Both the position numbers and the translations under genes were made by a program. From NCBI GenBank assembly GCA_016787295.1, contig JAEUUX010000201.1, forward strand, positions 1 through 44,068: a stretch of DNA of 44,068 bases, read 5' to 3'. Positions 1 to 7,103 of this stretch are shown here, piece by piece. The DNA comes from Chitinophagales bacterium. GTDB lineage: Bacteria; Bacteroidota; Bacteroidia; Chitinophagales; UBA2359. The notes below the pieces were generated by a model. That model was not told the origin of the DNA and did no database searches. It was given only the letters and a program-made list of their open reading frames with translations. Every line of letters begins with the position of its first letter. The stretch's first letter is position 1.

Positions 1-1
1 G

Positions 2-151
2 ACCACAGCACGCCGGACGAATCCACTCGAAAAAGAACACCCTTTTTTGCTGCTTTTTTGGGTGAGCAAAAAAGCAGAATCACCATTTGTCACTTACGAT
101 AATAGCATTTGGAGGAACGGCAAATGGTCGTTAATTGATGTGGCATTTTGA
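2..151 (+). CDS. Possible 3' end of a gene cut by the window edge
   Basis: An open frame runs in from the left edge and stops with TGA at 149-151, giving 49 residues that end in NGKWSLIDVAF. The start lies outside the window. The mix of aromatic, charged and turn residues looks protein-like, but I do not recognise a family. A hairpin (CTGCTTTTTTG at 50-60 against CAAAAAAGCAG at 67-77) lies inside the frame, which weakens the coding case. It could equally be a chance open frame. Confidence 0.3.
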   Translation, partial: TTARRTNPLEKEHPFLLLFWVSKKAESPFVTYDNSIWRNGKWSLIDVAF

Positions 152-486
152 GACGAGTACGTAACATCGTTCATTATCAAATCCGAAAAGTATTTTCAAT
201 TCAGTATAAATTGCTATGGTCTCCAATGTCTTGTTGTGCGGGCATTTTCGTAGTATAGTTTTTAACTCAAAGCAACAATTTCAGCGACAAAGATACGGAT
301 TTTTCTATTTCATTAGCATATCACCTTCTATTTTTTTGATAATATTTGCATGAGGCAAAGATACGGTTTTGGACAATAGCTTGTTCTAAACAGTTGGGGA
401 CTACATTGAGAACATGAGTTCAGACAATAAACTTTGTAGATACACAGTAAAAGGAACTTTGATTTTTGGCATTATAGCACAAAAAA
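152..486. other. AT-rich intergenic stretch with two minus-strand -7-like boxes
   Basis: No convincing gene is seen here. Two copies of TATCTTTG, the Bacteroidota-type -7 box, read on the minus strand at 288-295 and 356-363, both within a shared CCGTATCTTTG context. Neither has a clear TTTG -33 box at the usual distance, and no minus-strand gene follows to the left within the window. Confidence 0.3.
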
Positions 487-520
487 AATCCCCAATTAGC
501 CTAAAAGCCAATTGGGGATT
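487..520 (-). terminator. Rho-independent terminator of the T9SS protein gene
   Basis: AATCCCCAATT (487-497) pairs perfectly with AATTGGGGATT (510-520). On the minus strand the stem is followed by a run of at least eight T (the A-run at 481-488). It lies about 30 bp past the stop codon at 552. Confidence 0.85.
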
Positions 521-551
521 TTGTATTTCAACAACAAAATAGTATCGGTTA

Positions 552-2900
552 CTATTTGGCAATCAATAATTTTTCGTACATTTTGGAGGTGCCGTCATTT
601 AGTTCTACTATATAGTAGCCTTGTGGCAAAGTACTGGTGTCTAAGTTGGCGCTGTTTTCGCCTTGTGTGGCAGCAGTATTTTGTTGCAACACAATTTTGC
701 CTATCATATCCATTATGCGGATATTAACAGTTGTGTTGTTGTCTACATTATAATACAAGGTAACTAAATTGCTGGCAGGATTAGGCAACAAGTTAAATGT
801 TTTGATTACATTATCCCATTCGCCGCTTGTTTTGCCTGCTGCGCCGCAACCGGTAGTAGTAAAGGTAACAGTATTGCTAAAGGCACTTGACGTAACGCCA
901 TCGGAGCAGTTAGCACGTACTTTCCATTCGTAGGTTTTACAAGCCGATATTTGTGAGCTAATATTTTTGGTGGTACCAGTTACAGGTCCAACTGTTGTCC
1001 ATGTTGTAGTACCTACTTTACGACCCAATATGGTATAGTTGGCAGCACCTGCTACGGCACTCCAGCTTAATGTAACAGTTGTAGCGGTTATGTTGGTGCT
1101 TGTTAAGCCACTTGGTACACCAATTGGCGTATTGGTAATCGTTGTTGAGGCGGTAGCTGTACAGCCGTTTCCGCCTGTTACAGTTACGGTATAAGTGCCA
1201 CCAGCTAAGTTGCTAATAGTAGCTGTTGTGCTACCATTGCTCCACAATGCAGTATAAGGCGATACACCTCCAGCAGGATTTGCTTTTACCGAACCACCTG
1301 TATTACAAATAGCATTTACAATATTGCTAAAGGTAATGGTAGGAGCCGTACAACCACCTGCTGTAACGGTAGCTGTTGCTGTAGCCGTACAACCAACGCT
1401 ATTAGTTACCGTAACAGTATAAGTACCAGCCGCAGTAACAGTTGTAGCGGCTGTTGTGGAAGAATTGCTCCAAGCATAAGTTCCACCACCTGCTGCTGTT
1501 AAGGTTGCCGAACCACCAACTAAACTAGTAGAGGCAGGCGTAACAGTAGCCGTAACGGGACCTGGGTTGACGGTGATAGTGATAGGATAGTAAGAACAAG
1601 CAGCGTTCATGGTATATCCTGCAACGGGGTCTGTATAGGTGCCAATGTAGGCAGTAAGCGTAATGGCATTAGCACCGCAATTTGCCAAAACGTTGGCAGG
1701 TATGTTTAGTGTGTTGGTAGTTGAATTGTAAGTACCACCAAAATTAGCGGCATAAGGCAAAGTACTTGCTTCCCAAGCGGCTTTTAGGGTAGTAAAACCT
1801 TGTGCTGCTAAGGTAGAAAAAGCATTATTGACATCTAATACCACAAACAAATCTATGCTACTTAACGAACCTTCGGTGGTGCCAGTAGGCATAGGAACAG
1901 AAAAAGCCGCACCTGAGTTAACCGTAATGGCAGCAGGGCTAAAGCTCGGAATAGTAGAGTTACAAGTAGTAGGTGTTGGCGTTGCCGAAATACAAAAATC
2001 GGCCGGAGGAGCAAAACCAAAACCGTCTACCATTACATAGTAGGTAGCACCTACGGTAAGTCCTGTTGCGGTAAAGGCAGAACGGTAATCGCCGCCTGAA
2101 CTTAGTGCTGCACCATTAATGTCGTCGTTACAAGCACCTGTAACAGCTACTAAACTTGCACAAGTGCCGCTGTATAGTTGTATTTGTGTGTCGGTGCCAG
2201 TCGTTGGGCTACAAGCTGTTGATACATCAATGCTAGCTGATGTGGCAACGAATTTATACCAAACTGGTGCATTAACAGCAGGAGTCGTTTCGCCAAAACA
2301 GGCTGGAACAGTTGTTGGGTCGCCAGTATTGGTGGCAGTAATACCAAACTGGTTTGGATATTGTGTGCCTAAAGTTAAAGTGGTTGCACCCGAACATTGG
2401 TCGTTGGCAGGAGGTGGAGGTGGTGTGTTTACTTCGATACAAAAAGCACCTTTATCGCCCGAAAAACCATCTATCATGATGTAATAAGTGGTGCCGGCTG
2501 TAAGGCTAGCATAAGCATTAGCAACATTGTTTGCCACACCTGTGCTACCACGTAAGCAACCCAGTGCTGTCCATGTAGGAGTAGGGCAAGCGGTGCTTGT
2601 GGTACATAGCACCATCCAAAAACCACCCGCCGACGTACCCGTTGTAGTGGTGGCAGTGGTGGTCATTCTAAACTCTACCAAACCACTTGTAGCAGGGGTA
2701 TACTTAACCCAAGCGGTGTTGTTGGCAGTACTACATGATGGTACGGGGTCGCCGGTTGCCGTAAATGAAGTGGTGTTAGCACATTGTTGAGCACCATCTA
2801 AGGTAATAGCTGGAGCCGAACACGCATCATCGGTGGCTTGTGCAAACGACTGAATTGCTGTTAATAACAGCACGCCTAAAAGTAAAAACGATTTTTTCAT
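552..2900 (-). CDS. Secreted multidomain protein with fibronectin type III and T9SS type A sorting domain
   Basis: This 782-residue exported protein probably ends up on the cell surface or outside the cell. Residues 1-21 are a signal peptide (MKKSFLLLGVLLLTAIQSFAQ region) with cleavage expected after AQ. Two similar Cys-containing beta-sandwich modules follow (about 25-160 and 165-310), each ending in a Tyr-Tyr-x-Met-x-Asp-Gly-Phe segment typical of bacterial pre-peptidase-like (PPC) domains. Thr/Ala/Gly-rich Ig-like repeats come next, then an fn3-like module near 590-685. The last ~75 residues contain NLLPNPASNLVTL, IMDMIGKIV and a final KLLIAK, which together define a T9SS type A sorting domain. 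No catalytic motif was found, so an adhesin or matrix role is an inference. It is monocistronic with its own terminator. The start ATG at 2898-2900 is fixed by the signal peptide. Confidence 0.88.
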   Translation of the reverse strand: MKKSFLLLGVLLLTAIQSFAQATDDACSAPAITLDGAQQCANTTSFTATGDPVPSCSTANNTAWVKYTPATSGLVEFRMTTTATTTTGTSAGGFWMVLCTTSTACPTPTWTALGCLRGSTGVANNVANAYASLTAGTTYYIMIDGFSGDKGAFCIEVNTPPPPPANDQCSGATTLTLGTQYPNQFGITATNTGDPTTVPACFGETTPAVNAPVWYKFVATSASIDVSTACSPTTGTDTQIQLYSGTCASLVAVTGACNDDINGAALSSGGDYRSAFTATGLTVGATYYVMVDGFGFAPPADFCISATPTPTTCNSTIPSFSPAAITVNSGAAFSVPMPTGTTEGSLSSIDLFVVLDVNNAFSTLAAQGFTTLKAAWEASTLPYAANFGGTYNSTTNTLNIPANVLANCGANAITLTAYIGTYTDPVAGYTMNAACSYYPITITVNPGPVTATVTPASTSLVGGSATLTAAGGGTYAWSNSSTTAATTVTAAGTYTVTVTNSVGCTATATATVTAGGCTAPTITFSNIVNAICNTGGSVKANPAGGVSPYTALWSNGSTTATISNLAGGTYTVTVTGGNGCTATASTTITNTPIGVPSGLTSTNITATTVTLSWSAVAGAANYTILGRKVGTTTWTTVGPVTGTTKNISSQISACKTYEWKVRANCSDGVTSSAFSNTVTFTTTGCGAAGKTSGEWDNVIKTFNLLPNPASNLVTLYYNVDNNTTVNIRIMDMIGKIVLQQNTAATQGENSANLDTSTLPQGYYIVELNDGTSKMYEKLLIAK

Positions 2901-3418
2901 AAAAAAGATTAAAAGACAAGAAATTACGAAAATATAAGGTGATTTTTAAAGTTTCAGATGTTATTTAATGCGTGCTGTTTAATGGCACAAAAATACTACT
3001 ATTAAATGACATTAGCTTTATTGAGTAATGTATTTTTACAAAAAAACAAAAATGCCTATTTTTAGACTTACTAATTCGTGTTACACAATCTGTGCTTATA
3101 GTTTTGACAAAACAAAAACATGGGCTTTTTATTAGGGCTTTTTTTGCAAATTAGAGCCAAATAATCAATAAAAAAGGGTTTGGGAGGCAGCAAAAAAGCA
3201 GTTTTGTAGCTATTTTAAACTAGCTTGTTGATAAAAGCGAACAATACTGGTTACTAAAATAATAAAAAAAAACGTAAAAAAAAAGCTCCTTTGTTTGTTG
3301 AGAAATGTTTTCTACAAACTTTGCTCTTTTGTTAGTTGCTTTAGTTATCCCAAAGTTGGGATTTGTTATGAATGTCAGGGTTAAATTTGGGTGTTTTTCG
3401 GAAAAAATTACTGCTATC
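2901..3418. other. AT-rich intergenic region without a gene
   Basis: No credible coding frame is seen. The start holds the untranslated region of the minus-strand T9SS gene, with a possible -7 box (TATATTTT) near 2930-2937. A small hairpin, TCCCAA/TTGGGA, sits at about 3350-3363. Nothing else is recognised. Confidence 0.5.
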
Positions 3419-3475
3419 CAATGAAAATCCCCTCCCTGCGAAGGTTTTAAACTTCGGCGGAGGGGAGTTTCATTG
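3419..3475. repeat. Long interrupted hairpin
   Basis: CAATGAAA, TCCCCTCC and GAAG on the left pair in order with CTTC, GGAGGGGA and TTTCATTG on the right, around a TTTTAAA-type loop. No T-run follows on either strand, so it is not a standard terminator. It may be a repeat or an RNA structure. Confidence 0.6.
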
Positions 3476-3561
3476 ACAACTTATTAAACAAAGACAATTT
3501 TGCTGTAGACCTATTATGATTGTAATAGACAAATATTGTTGTTAATTTATCATATTACTAT

Positions 3562-4014
3562 TGACCTACCAAATTAGTAGGTCGACCTACAAAAAAAGTA
3601 GGTAGTACCTACCAAAATAGTAGGTCGACCTACAAAAAAAGTAGGTAGTACCTACCAAATTAGTAGGTCGACCTAGCAAATTAGTAGGTCGACCTACAAA
3701 AAAAGTAGGTAGTACCTACCAAATTAGTAGGTTGACCTACAAAAAAAGTAGGTACTACCTAGCAAATTAGTAGGTCGACCTACAAAAAAAGTAGGTAGTA
3801 CCTACCAAAATAGTAGGTCGACCTACAAAAAAAGTAGGTAGTACCTACCAAAATAGTAGGTCGACCTACAAAAAAAGTAGGTAGTACCTACCAAATTAGT
3901 AGGTCGACCTACAAAAAAAGTAGGTAGTACCTACCAAATTAGTAGGTTGACCTACCAAATTAGTAGGTCGACCTACAAAAAAAGTAGGTAGTACCTACCA
4001 AATTAGTAGGTCAA
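3562..4014. repeat. Satellite array of alternating nested palindromes (43-bp unit)
   Basis: The repeat unit alternates two perfect palindromes: GTAGGTCGACCTAC (14 bp) and GTAGGTAGTACCTAC (15 nt with a central G). They are separated by AAAAAAA on one side and CAAATTA or CAAAATA on the other. Twelve copies of the first palindrome or its variants start at 3577, 3620, 3663, 3684, 3727, 3770, 3813, 3856, 3899, 3942, 3963 and 4006. The steps are 43 bp except for two of 21 bp, where the second half-unit is missing. Variants such as GTTGAC at 3727 and 3942 and a degenerate last copy show ageing. Sequence between the palindromes is itself repeated, so this is not a CRISPR array. Confidence 0.95.
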
Positions 4015-4162
4015 CATACTATTAAATCTGCTATTCCTATATAGCACAGAAATTAAACTTTATATCTTATTTGCATTATCATTTGGGCAATAGTTTGATA
4101 GCGACATTAAAAAGTGGTTTTAGCTTGCGTTATTGTAAAAAAATGACAAATGCGAAATGATA

Positions 4163-4220
4163 TTTTGATAATAACACGCTGATAACAAGCTTATCAAGGT
4201 GTTATTTGTTATTATCAAAA
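4163..4220. repeat. Two-tier inverted repeat
   Basis: TTTTGATAATAACA (4163-4176) is perfectly complementary to TGTTATTATCAAAA (4207-4220). Inside it, GATAA (4181-4185) pairs with TTATC (4191-4195). It lies within the MITE-like segment. Confidence 0.75.
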
Positions 4221-4263
4221 CAAACCCGATTAGTTGTCAAGCTTACAAGCTCAAAATAATAAA

Positions 4264-4426
4264 AACCCCGAAGGGGTGACACGTTTATAGCTTCAAAATA
4301 ATAGAATAATTAACATAAACCCCGATGGGGGTGACATTATTCGACAAAACATGACATTATTTCACCCCGACGGGGTTTATTTCTATACATCATTCATTTT
4401 TCTATAATCATTTCACCCCGTCGGGG
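4264..4426. repeat. Four ACCCC-GNN-GGGGT palindromes, two per orientation (dispersed family, locus 1)
   Basis: ACCCCGAAGGGGT lies at 4264-4276, ACCCCGATGGGGGT at 4318-4331, ACCCCGACGGGGT at 4363-4375 and ACCCCGTCGGGGT at 4414-4426. The first two read ...GGGGTGACA on the plus strand. The last two are preceded by TTTC and followed by TTTAT, so they are the same motif inverted. Matching pairs occur at 42167-42235 and 43931-43999. Confidence 0.85.
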
Positions 4427-4519
4427 TTTATTTGCCTTAGCATTTTATCGTTATCCTTTTTGCAATACCACTTTTTAATGTCGTTATCTAAGTCCTTGAA
4501 CAAGTTAGAGAACGTAAAC

Positions 4520-4565
4520 GCAACAGCCCCTTCATCTATGGTATCATAGATGAAGGGGCTGTTGC
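4520..4565. repeat. Perfect 21-bp stem hairpin
   Basis: Bases 4520-4540 (GCAACAGCCCCTTCATCTAT then G) are perfectly complementary to 4545-4565, with a four-base GTAT loop. No T-run follows on either strand. It sits between the MITE-like element and the dispersed repeat, downstream of the HMG-CoA reductase gene, and may act as a transcript 3' structure. Confidence 0.8.
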
Positions 4566-4590
4566 AGTATATGTTTGGTGGGCATTGTTT

Positions 4591-4698
4591 GGGTGGCGAA
4601 GCGCGTTAGGGATTGTAGGGGCAGCCGTTAGGCTGGTGCTTGCACCGAAGCGGTAGCGAAGCCCCGCAAAGCCCGACCCCAACGGGGAAACGCCCAAA
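4591..4698 (-). repeat. Dispersed ~110-bp repeat, copy 1
   Basis: Read on the minus strand this begins TTTTGGGCGTTTCCCC, continues through GGTCGGGCTTTGCGGGGCTT and ends CCCTAACGCGCTTCGCCACC. It aligns along its length with copies at 30747-30860 and 41491-41604. It is GC-rich against an AT-rich background and rich in short inverted repeats. Confidence 0.85.
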
Positions 4699-4750
4699 AG
4701 AATTATTTCGAGATATGGGTGACGTTCTACAACTTTTGTTGTTTGATGGT

Positions 4751-6295
4751 TTATCTATTGCGTCCATATTGCTCGTGGCTCGATACCCAGTCTTGTGACG
4801 AAATGGCAGAAGCTAAGGACAATTCGCCTGCCAGCACAACACCTGCTACAATTTCGGCAAATTTGTTGACCTTGCCACGTCCAAAGCAGTCCATCATCTC
4901 CAAACATTCGCGCTGTGTGGCAAGTCCTGTGCCGCCGCCGTAGGATGCGACAATCAAAGACGGAATGGTGATGGAGATATAGAGGTCTTTTTCGGGCGTG
5001 ATTTCGGTATAGATGATGCCTGCCGACGATTCGGATACGTTGGCAACGTCTTGTCCTGTGGCGATGAACATGGCAGTAATGGCGTTGGCAGAATGGAGAC
5101 CGTTGTTGTTGGCACCTGATAGTATAGCGCCAACATTGGCAACGCCTGCATGATAGGCTAATTGTTCGGGTTCGACGCGCATATTTTCTATCAGAATATT
5201 GCGTTTGATGACAATTTCGGCAGTCACCCGTTTGCCGCGTGTTCGCATGATATTGACTTGCGAGGCTTTTTTGTCGGTGGCAAAGTTAGACTCTAAATAG
5301 AAACGTTGGATGGGGTGGTCTTTGTAGGTGTCCAATATCCAGCCACAAGCAGCATAAACAGCTCGTCCTACCATGTTTTGTCCTGCGGCATCGCCTGTTG
5401 CAAAGTTGAAACGGAGGTAGGTGAATTTGTTAGACACAAAAGAGTCTACATAGAGGAACTTTGCAATGCTCGATGTGGCTTCGGCTTCGGCAGCGATTTG
5501 TTGTATGTTGGCATGAACCCACTCTGCAAAATCACGTGCGCCGCGTGCGTCGTCAAACACAAAAACAGGCGCTCGTTGCATGGCATCGCGCATAACCGTA
5601 CATTTGGGACCACCACATAAGTTCAGTAGTTTGATACCCCGATTGTAGGAGGCAACAAGTGTGCCTTCGGTGGTGGCTAATGGAATCAAGAAATCGCCTT
5701 GAGCATGTTCGCCATTGATGGTGATAGGTCCTGCCAAACCAATTGGCACTTGTGCTACCCCTGTTAGGTGTTCGATGTTGCCTTTGGTTTTTTGTGGGTC
5801 AAACGAAAATTGGTAGATATGGTTTGGCTTGGTTTGGGTATATTCTTCTAAGAATCTTTGTCTTTGTTCGATGGCATTGGTACTATAATCGTCGTTATTG
5901 TCGCGCGGGATTTTAACGTTGGGAGAAGGATTGTCGGTGATGGTGTCTTCTACCGAAAAGCTAATTTTGCCAAAAGGTTTGGCTTCACAAGCAATATCTA
6001 TTTCATATTTGCCTGTTGGCAGTGCCATGTCAAGAATGTAGATGGTCAGGACTTTGCGCAAGGGAAAGTCGATGGCATTGGTAGAGGAGATGTGTTGGGC
6101 ATTTTTTAGTTCTCCATCAACTTCAATAAACACTTGGCTAAGGTCGATGGTGTTGCCTGTGATTTTCAAGCCGTGTAGGGCAATAAATTCGCAATCGCTC
6201 AAACGATTTTTGATGGAAAAACTAAGCCCTTGTGGGGTGTTTGTCAAACTACTAAAAGTGTACAAACGCTTAAGTAAAACTTTGGGTATAAACAT
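4751..6295 (-). CDS. Hydroxymethylglutaryl-CoA reductase (mevalonate pathway)
   Basis: The enzyme reduces HMG-CoA to mevalonate with NAD(P)H, feeding isoprenoid synthesis in the cytoplasm. From the ATG at 6293-6295 it is 514 residues. The frame is open further upstream, but an earlier start would run through the AtuA-like gene and adds sequence unlike the family. The catalytic domain spans about 140-514. Visible motifs are NIEHLTGVAQVPIGLAGP (substrate-binding), PLATTEG with catalytic Glu210, GDAAGQNMVG, DKKAS with Lys342, GQD with Asp416, the Gly-rich SYGGGTGLATQ and a C-terminal His507 in SSHEQYGRN. All key residues are present. Residues 1-135 form a beta-rich N-terminal extension that I do not recognise. 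The gene starts 41 bp after the stop of the AtuA-like gene, so the two are probably co-transcribed. Confidence 0.93.
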   Translation of the reverse strand: MFIPKVLLKRLYTFSSLTNTPQGLSFSIKNRLSDCEFIALHGLKITGNTIDLSQVFIEVDGELKNAQHISSTNAIDFPLRKVLTIYILDMALPTGKYEIDIACEAKPFGKISFSVEDTITDNPSPNVKIPRDNNDDYSTNAIEQRQRFLEEYTQTKPNHIYQFSFDPQKTKGNIEHLTGVAQVPIGLAGPITINGEHAQGDFLIPLATTEGTLVASYNRGIKLLNLCGGPKCTVMRDAMQRAPVFVFDDARGARDFAEWVHANIQQIAAEAEATSSIAKFLYVDSFVSNKFTYLRFNFATGDAAGQNMVGRAVYAACGWILDTYKDHPIQRFYLESNFATDKKASQVNIMRTRGKRVTAEIVIKRNILIENMRVEPEQLAYHAGVANVGAILSGANNNGLHSANAITAMFIATGQDVANVSESSAGIIYTEITPEKDLYISITIPSLIVASYGGGTGLATQRECLEMMDCFGRGKVNKFAEIVAGVVLAGELSLASAISSQDWVSSHEQYGRNR

Positions 6296-6336
6296 AGCGG
6301 AACTATTTGGATTTAAGACAAAATGAGCAATAAGGT

Positions 6337-6648
6337 TTAGATATCGAGAGTGAGTCGCAAGAGGTGACTTGAGAAGTTTTTGCCGAGTGTATCCATGCGC
6401 AACGAGCGTGAAGCTCCGCCGTCTAAGGCTTGGTGACAAACAAAGTTGAGCGATTCGATGGTGTCCCACTCATAGCGCACTACTTCGCCTTTGATGAGTT
6501 CGCCAAAGTGTTGCTTCACAAGGTCAGCCGTAAGGTGTTGTTTAATGATAACATAGTCGGCAGGTGTGTTTGCCATAACACCAATGTTGCAAACATCGTT
6601 TTTGTCACCCGACCGTGCAGAGGCAATGTCAATTAAATGGATTGTCAT
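6337..6648 (-). CDS. AtuA-like ferredoxin-fold small protein
   Basis: This 103-residue protein matches the C-terminal domain of AtuA, the protein of acyclic terpene utilisation. It has the ARSGDKNDVCNIGV signature, a PADY/LTADLVKQHFG segment, GEVVRYEW, and a closing LNFVCHQALDGGASRSLRMD block. In Proteobacteria this domain is usually fused to a large DUF1446 N-terminal half. Here it stands alone, as in many Bacteroidota. Its biochemical role is not known. It is the first gene of a probable operon with HMG-CoA reductase, which suggests a link to branched acyl-CoA or isoprenoid metabolism, but that is inference. The ATG at 6646-6648 directly precedes the conserved start TIHLIDIASARSGDK. Confidence 0.85.
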   Translation of the reverse strand: MTIHLIDIASARSGDKNDVCNIGVMANTPADYVIIKQHLTADLVKQHFGELIKGEVVRYEWDTIESLNFVCHQALDGGASRSLRMDTLGKNFSSHLLRLTLDI

Positions 6649-6699
6649 ACGGTATTGTTATTTTTTTAGGCTCAAAATGCAGGGCAAAAGACCCGCGCA

Positions 6700-6707
6700 C
6701 AAAGTTA
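6700..6707 (-). promoter_or_regulatory. Likely -7 box for the AtuA-like/HMG-CoA reductase operon
   Basis: TAACTTTG on the minus strand matches TAnnTTTG and lies 52 bp before the ATG at 6648. No clear -33 TTTG is seen. Confidence 0.45.
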
Positions 6708-6818
6708 CAAAAAATTTAATGGCGTATAGCTATTCTGCGTTTTTTTTGTAAAATTGTTCGATACAATGCGTATTTTGTGGCAGAATAAGCCTTAAAAATG
6801 TTTTTGTGAAAAAGAAGA

Positions 6819-6847
6819 TTGATTTTGCACTAAAAGTAGTACCTTTG
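6819..6847 (+). promoter_or_regulatory. Bacteroidota-type promoter for the murF-alr leader
   Basis: TTG at 6819-6821 is followed after 18 bp by TACCTTTG at 6840-6847, matching the -33/-7 layout of the Bacteroidota primary sigma factor. Transcription would start near 6853, about 250 bp before the murF-alr start codon. Confidence 0.75.
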
Positions 6848-6852
6848 CGACA

Positions 6853-7085
6853 ACAAAAGAAATAGGTATTTTACAAAATATCATTCAATAGAAAAAAAGC
6901 CAAATTTCGCTTCTTTGACATCTATAGCCATTCCAATAAACCCAATAGCTCAAAGATAGATACACAAAACATTGGTTGTTCGAAAGTCAAAAAAGAGACT
7001 TGAGAATATGAACCATTGACACAGTGTCCCCCAAACATGACATACCCACAATTCTTTGGAGAGGGAATTGTGGGTAAATTTTTTA
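6853..7085 (+). ncRNA. Candidate structured leader or small RNA upstream of murF-alr
   Basis: This is about 230 nt without a coding frame, bounded by the promoter at 6819-6847 and the terminator at 7043-7084. An internal imperfect stem joins TGGTT and AAGTC (near 6973-6992) with GACTT and AACCA (near 7003-7019). It could be an independent small RNA or an attenuator in the 5' UTR of murF-alr. I do not recognise a known RNA family. Confidence 0.5.
7043..7084 (+). terminator. Strong terminator hairpin just before the murF-alr start
   Basis: TACCCACAATTC (7043-7054) pairs perfectly with GAATTGTGGGTA (7065-7076) around a 10-nt loop, followed by AATTTTTT. The T-run ends only 20 bp before the ATG at 7104. 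No other murF-alr promoter is visible after it. Confidence 0.85.
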
Positions 7086-7103
7086 ACATCTCGATAATTT
7101 CGT

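Larger units (their letters stand above)
4097..4488. mobile_element. Possible MITE-like element with 22-bp terminal inverted repeats
   Basis: Bases 4097-4118 (beginning GATAGCGACATTAAAAAGTG) and the reverse complement of 4467-4488 agree at 21 of 22 positions and enclose 392 bp without a gene. Inside are an inverted repeat at 4163-4220 and four GC-rich palindromes. I see no clear target-site duplication (flanks TT and TA), so mobility is an inference. Confidence 0.45.

Noticed and set aside
2119-2484. Plus-strand frame of 121 codons
   Set aside because: Antisense shadow of the Thr/Ala-rich secreted protein; no start context.
3562-4014. CRISPR array
   Set aside because: The segments between palindromes are themselves identical from unit to unit, unlike spacers, and no cas genes are present.
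6853-7085. 6S RNA, tmRNA, SRP RNA or RNase P RNA
   Set aside because: None of the conserved cores I know is visible (no tRNA-like end, no GGAAGG-type SRP loop, no RNase P GAGGAAAGTCC), and no rod with a central bubble is evident. Left as unassigned.
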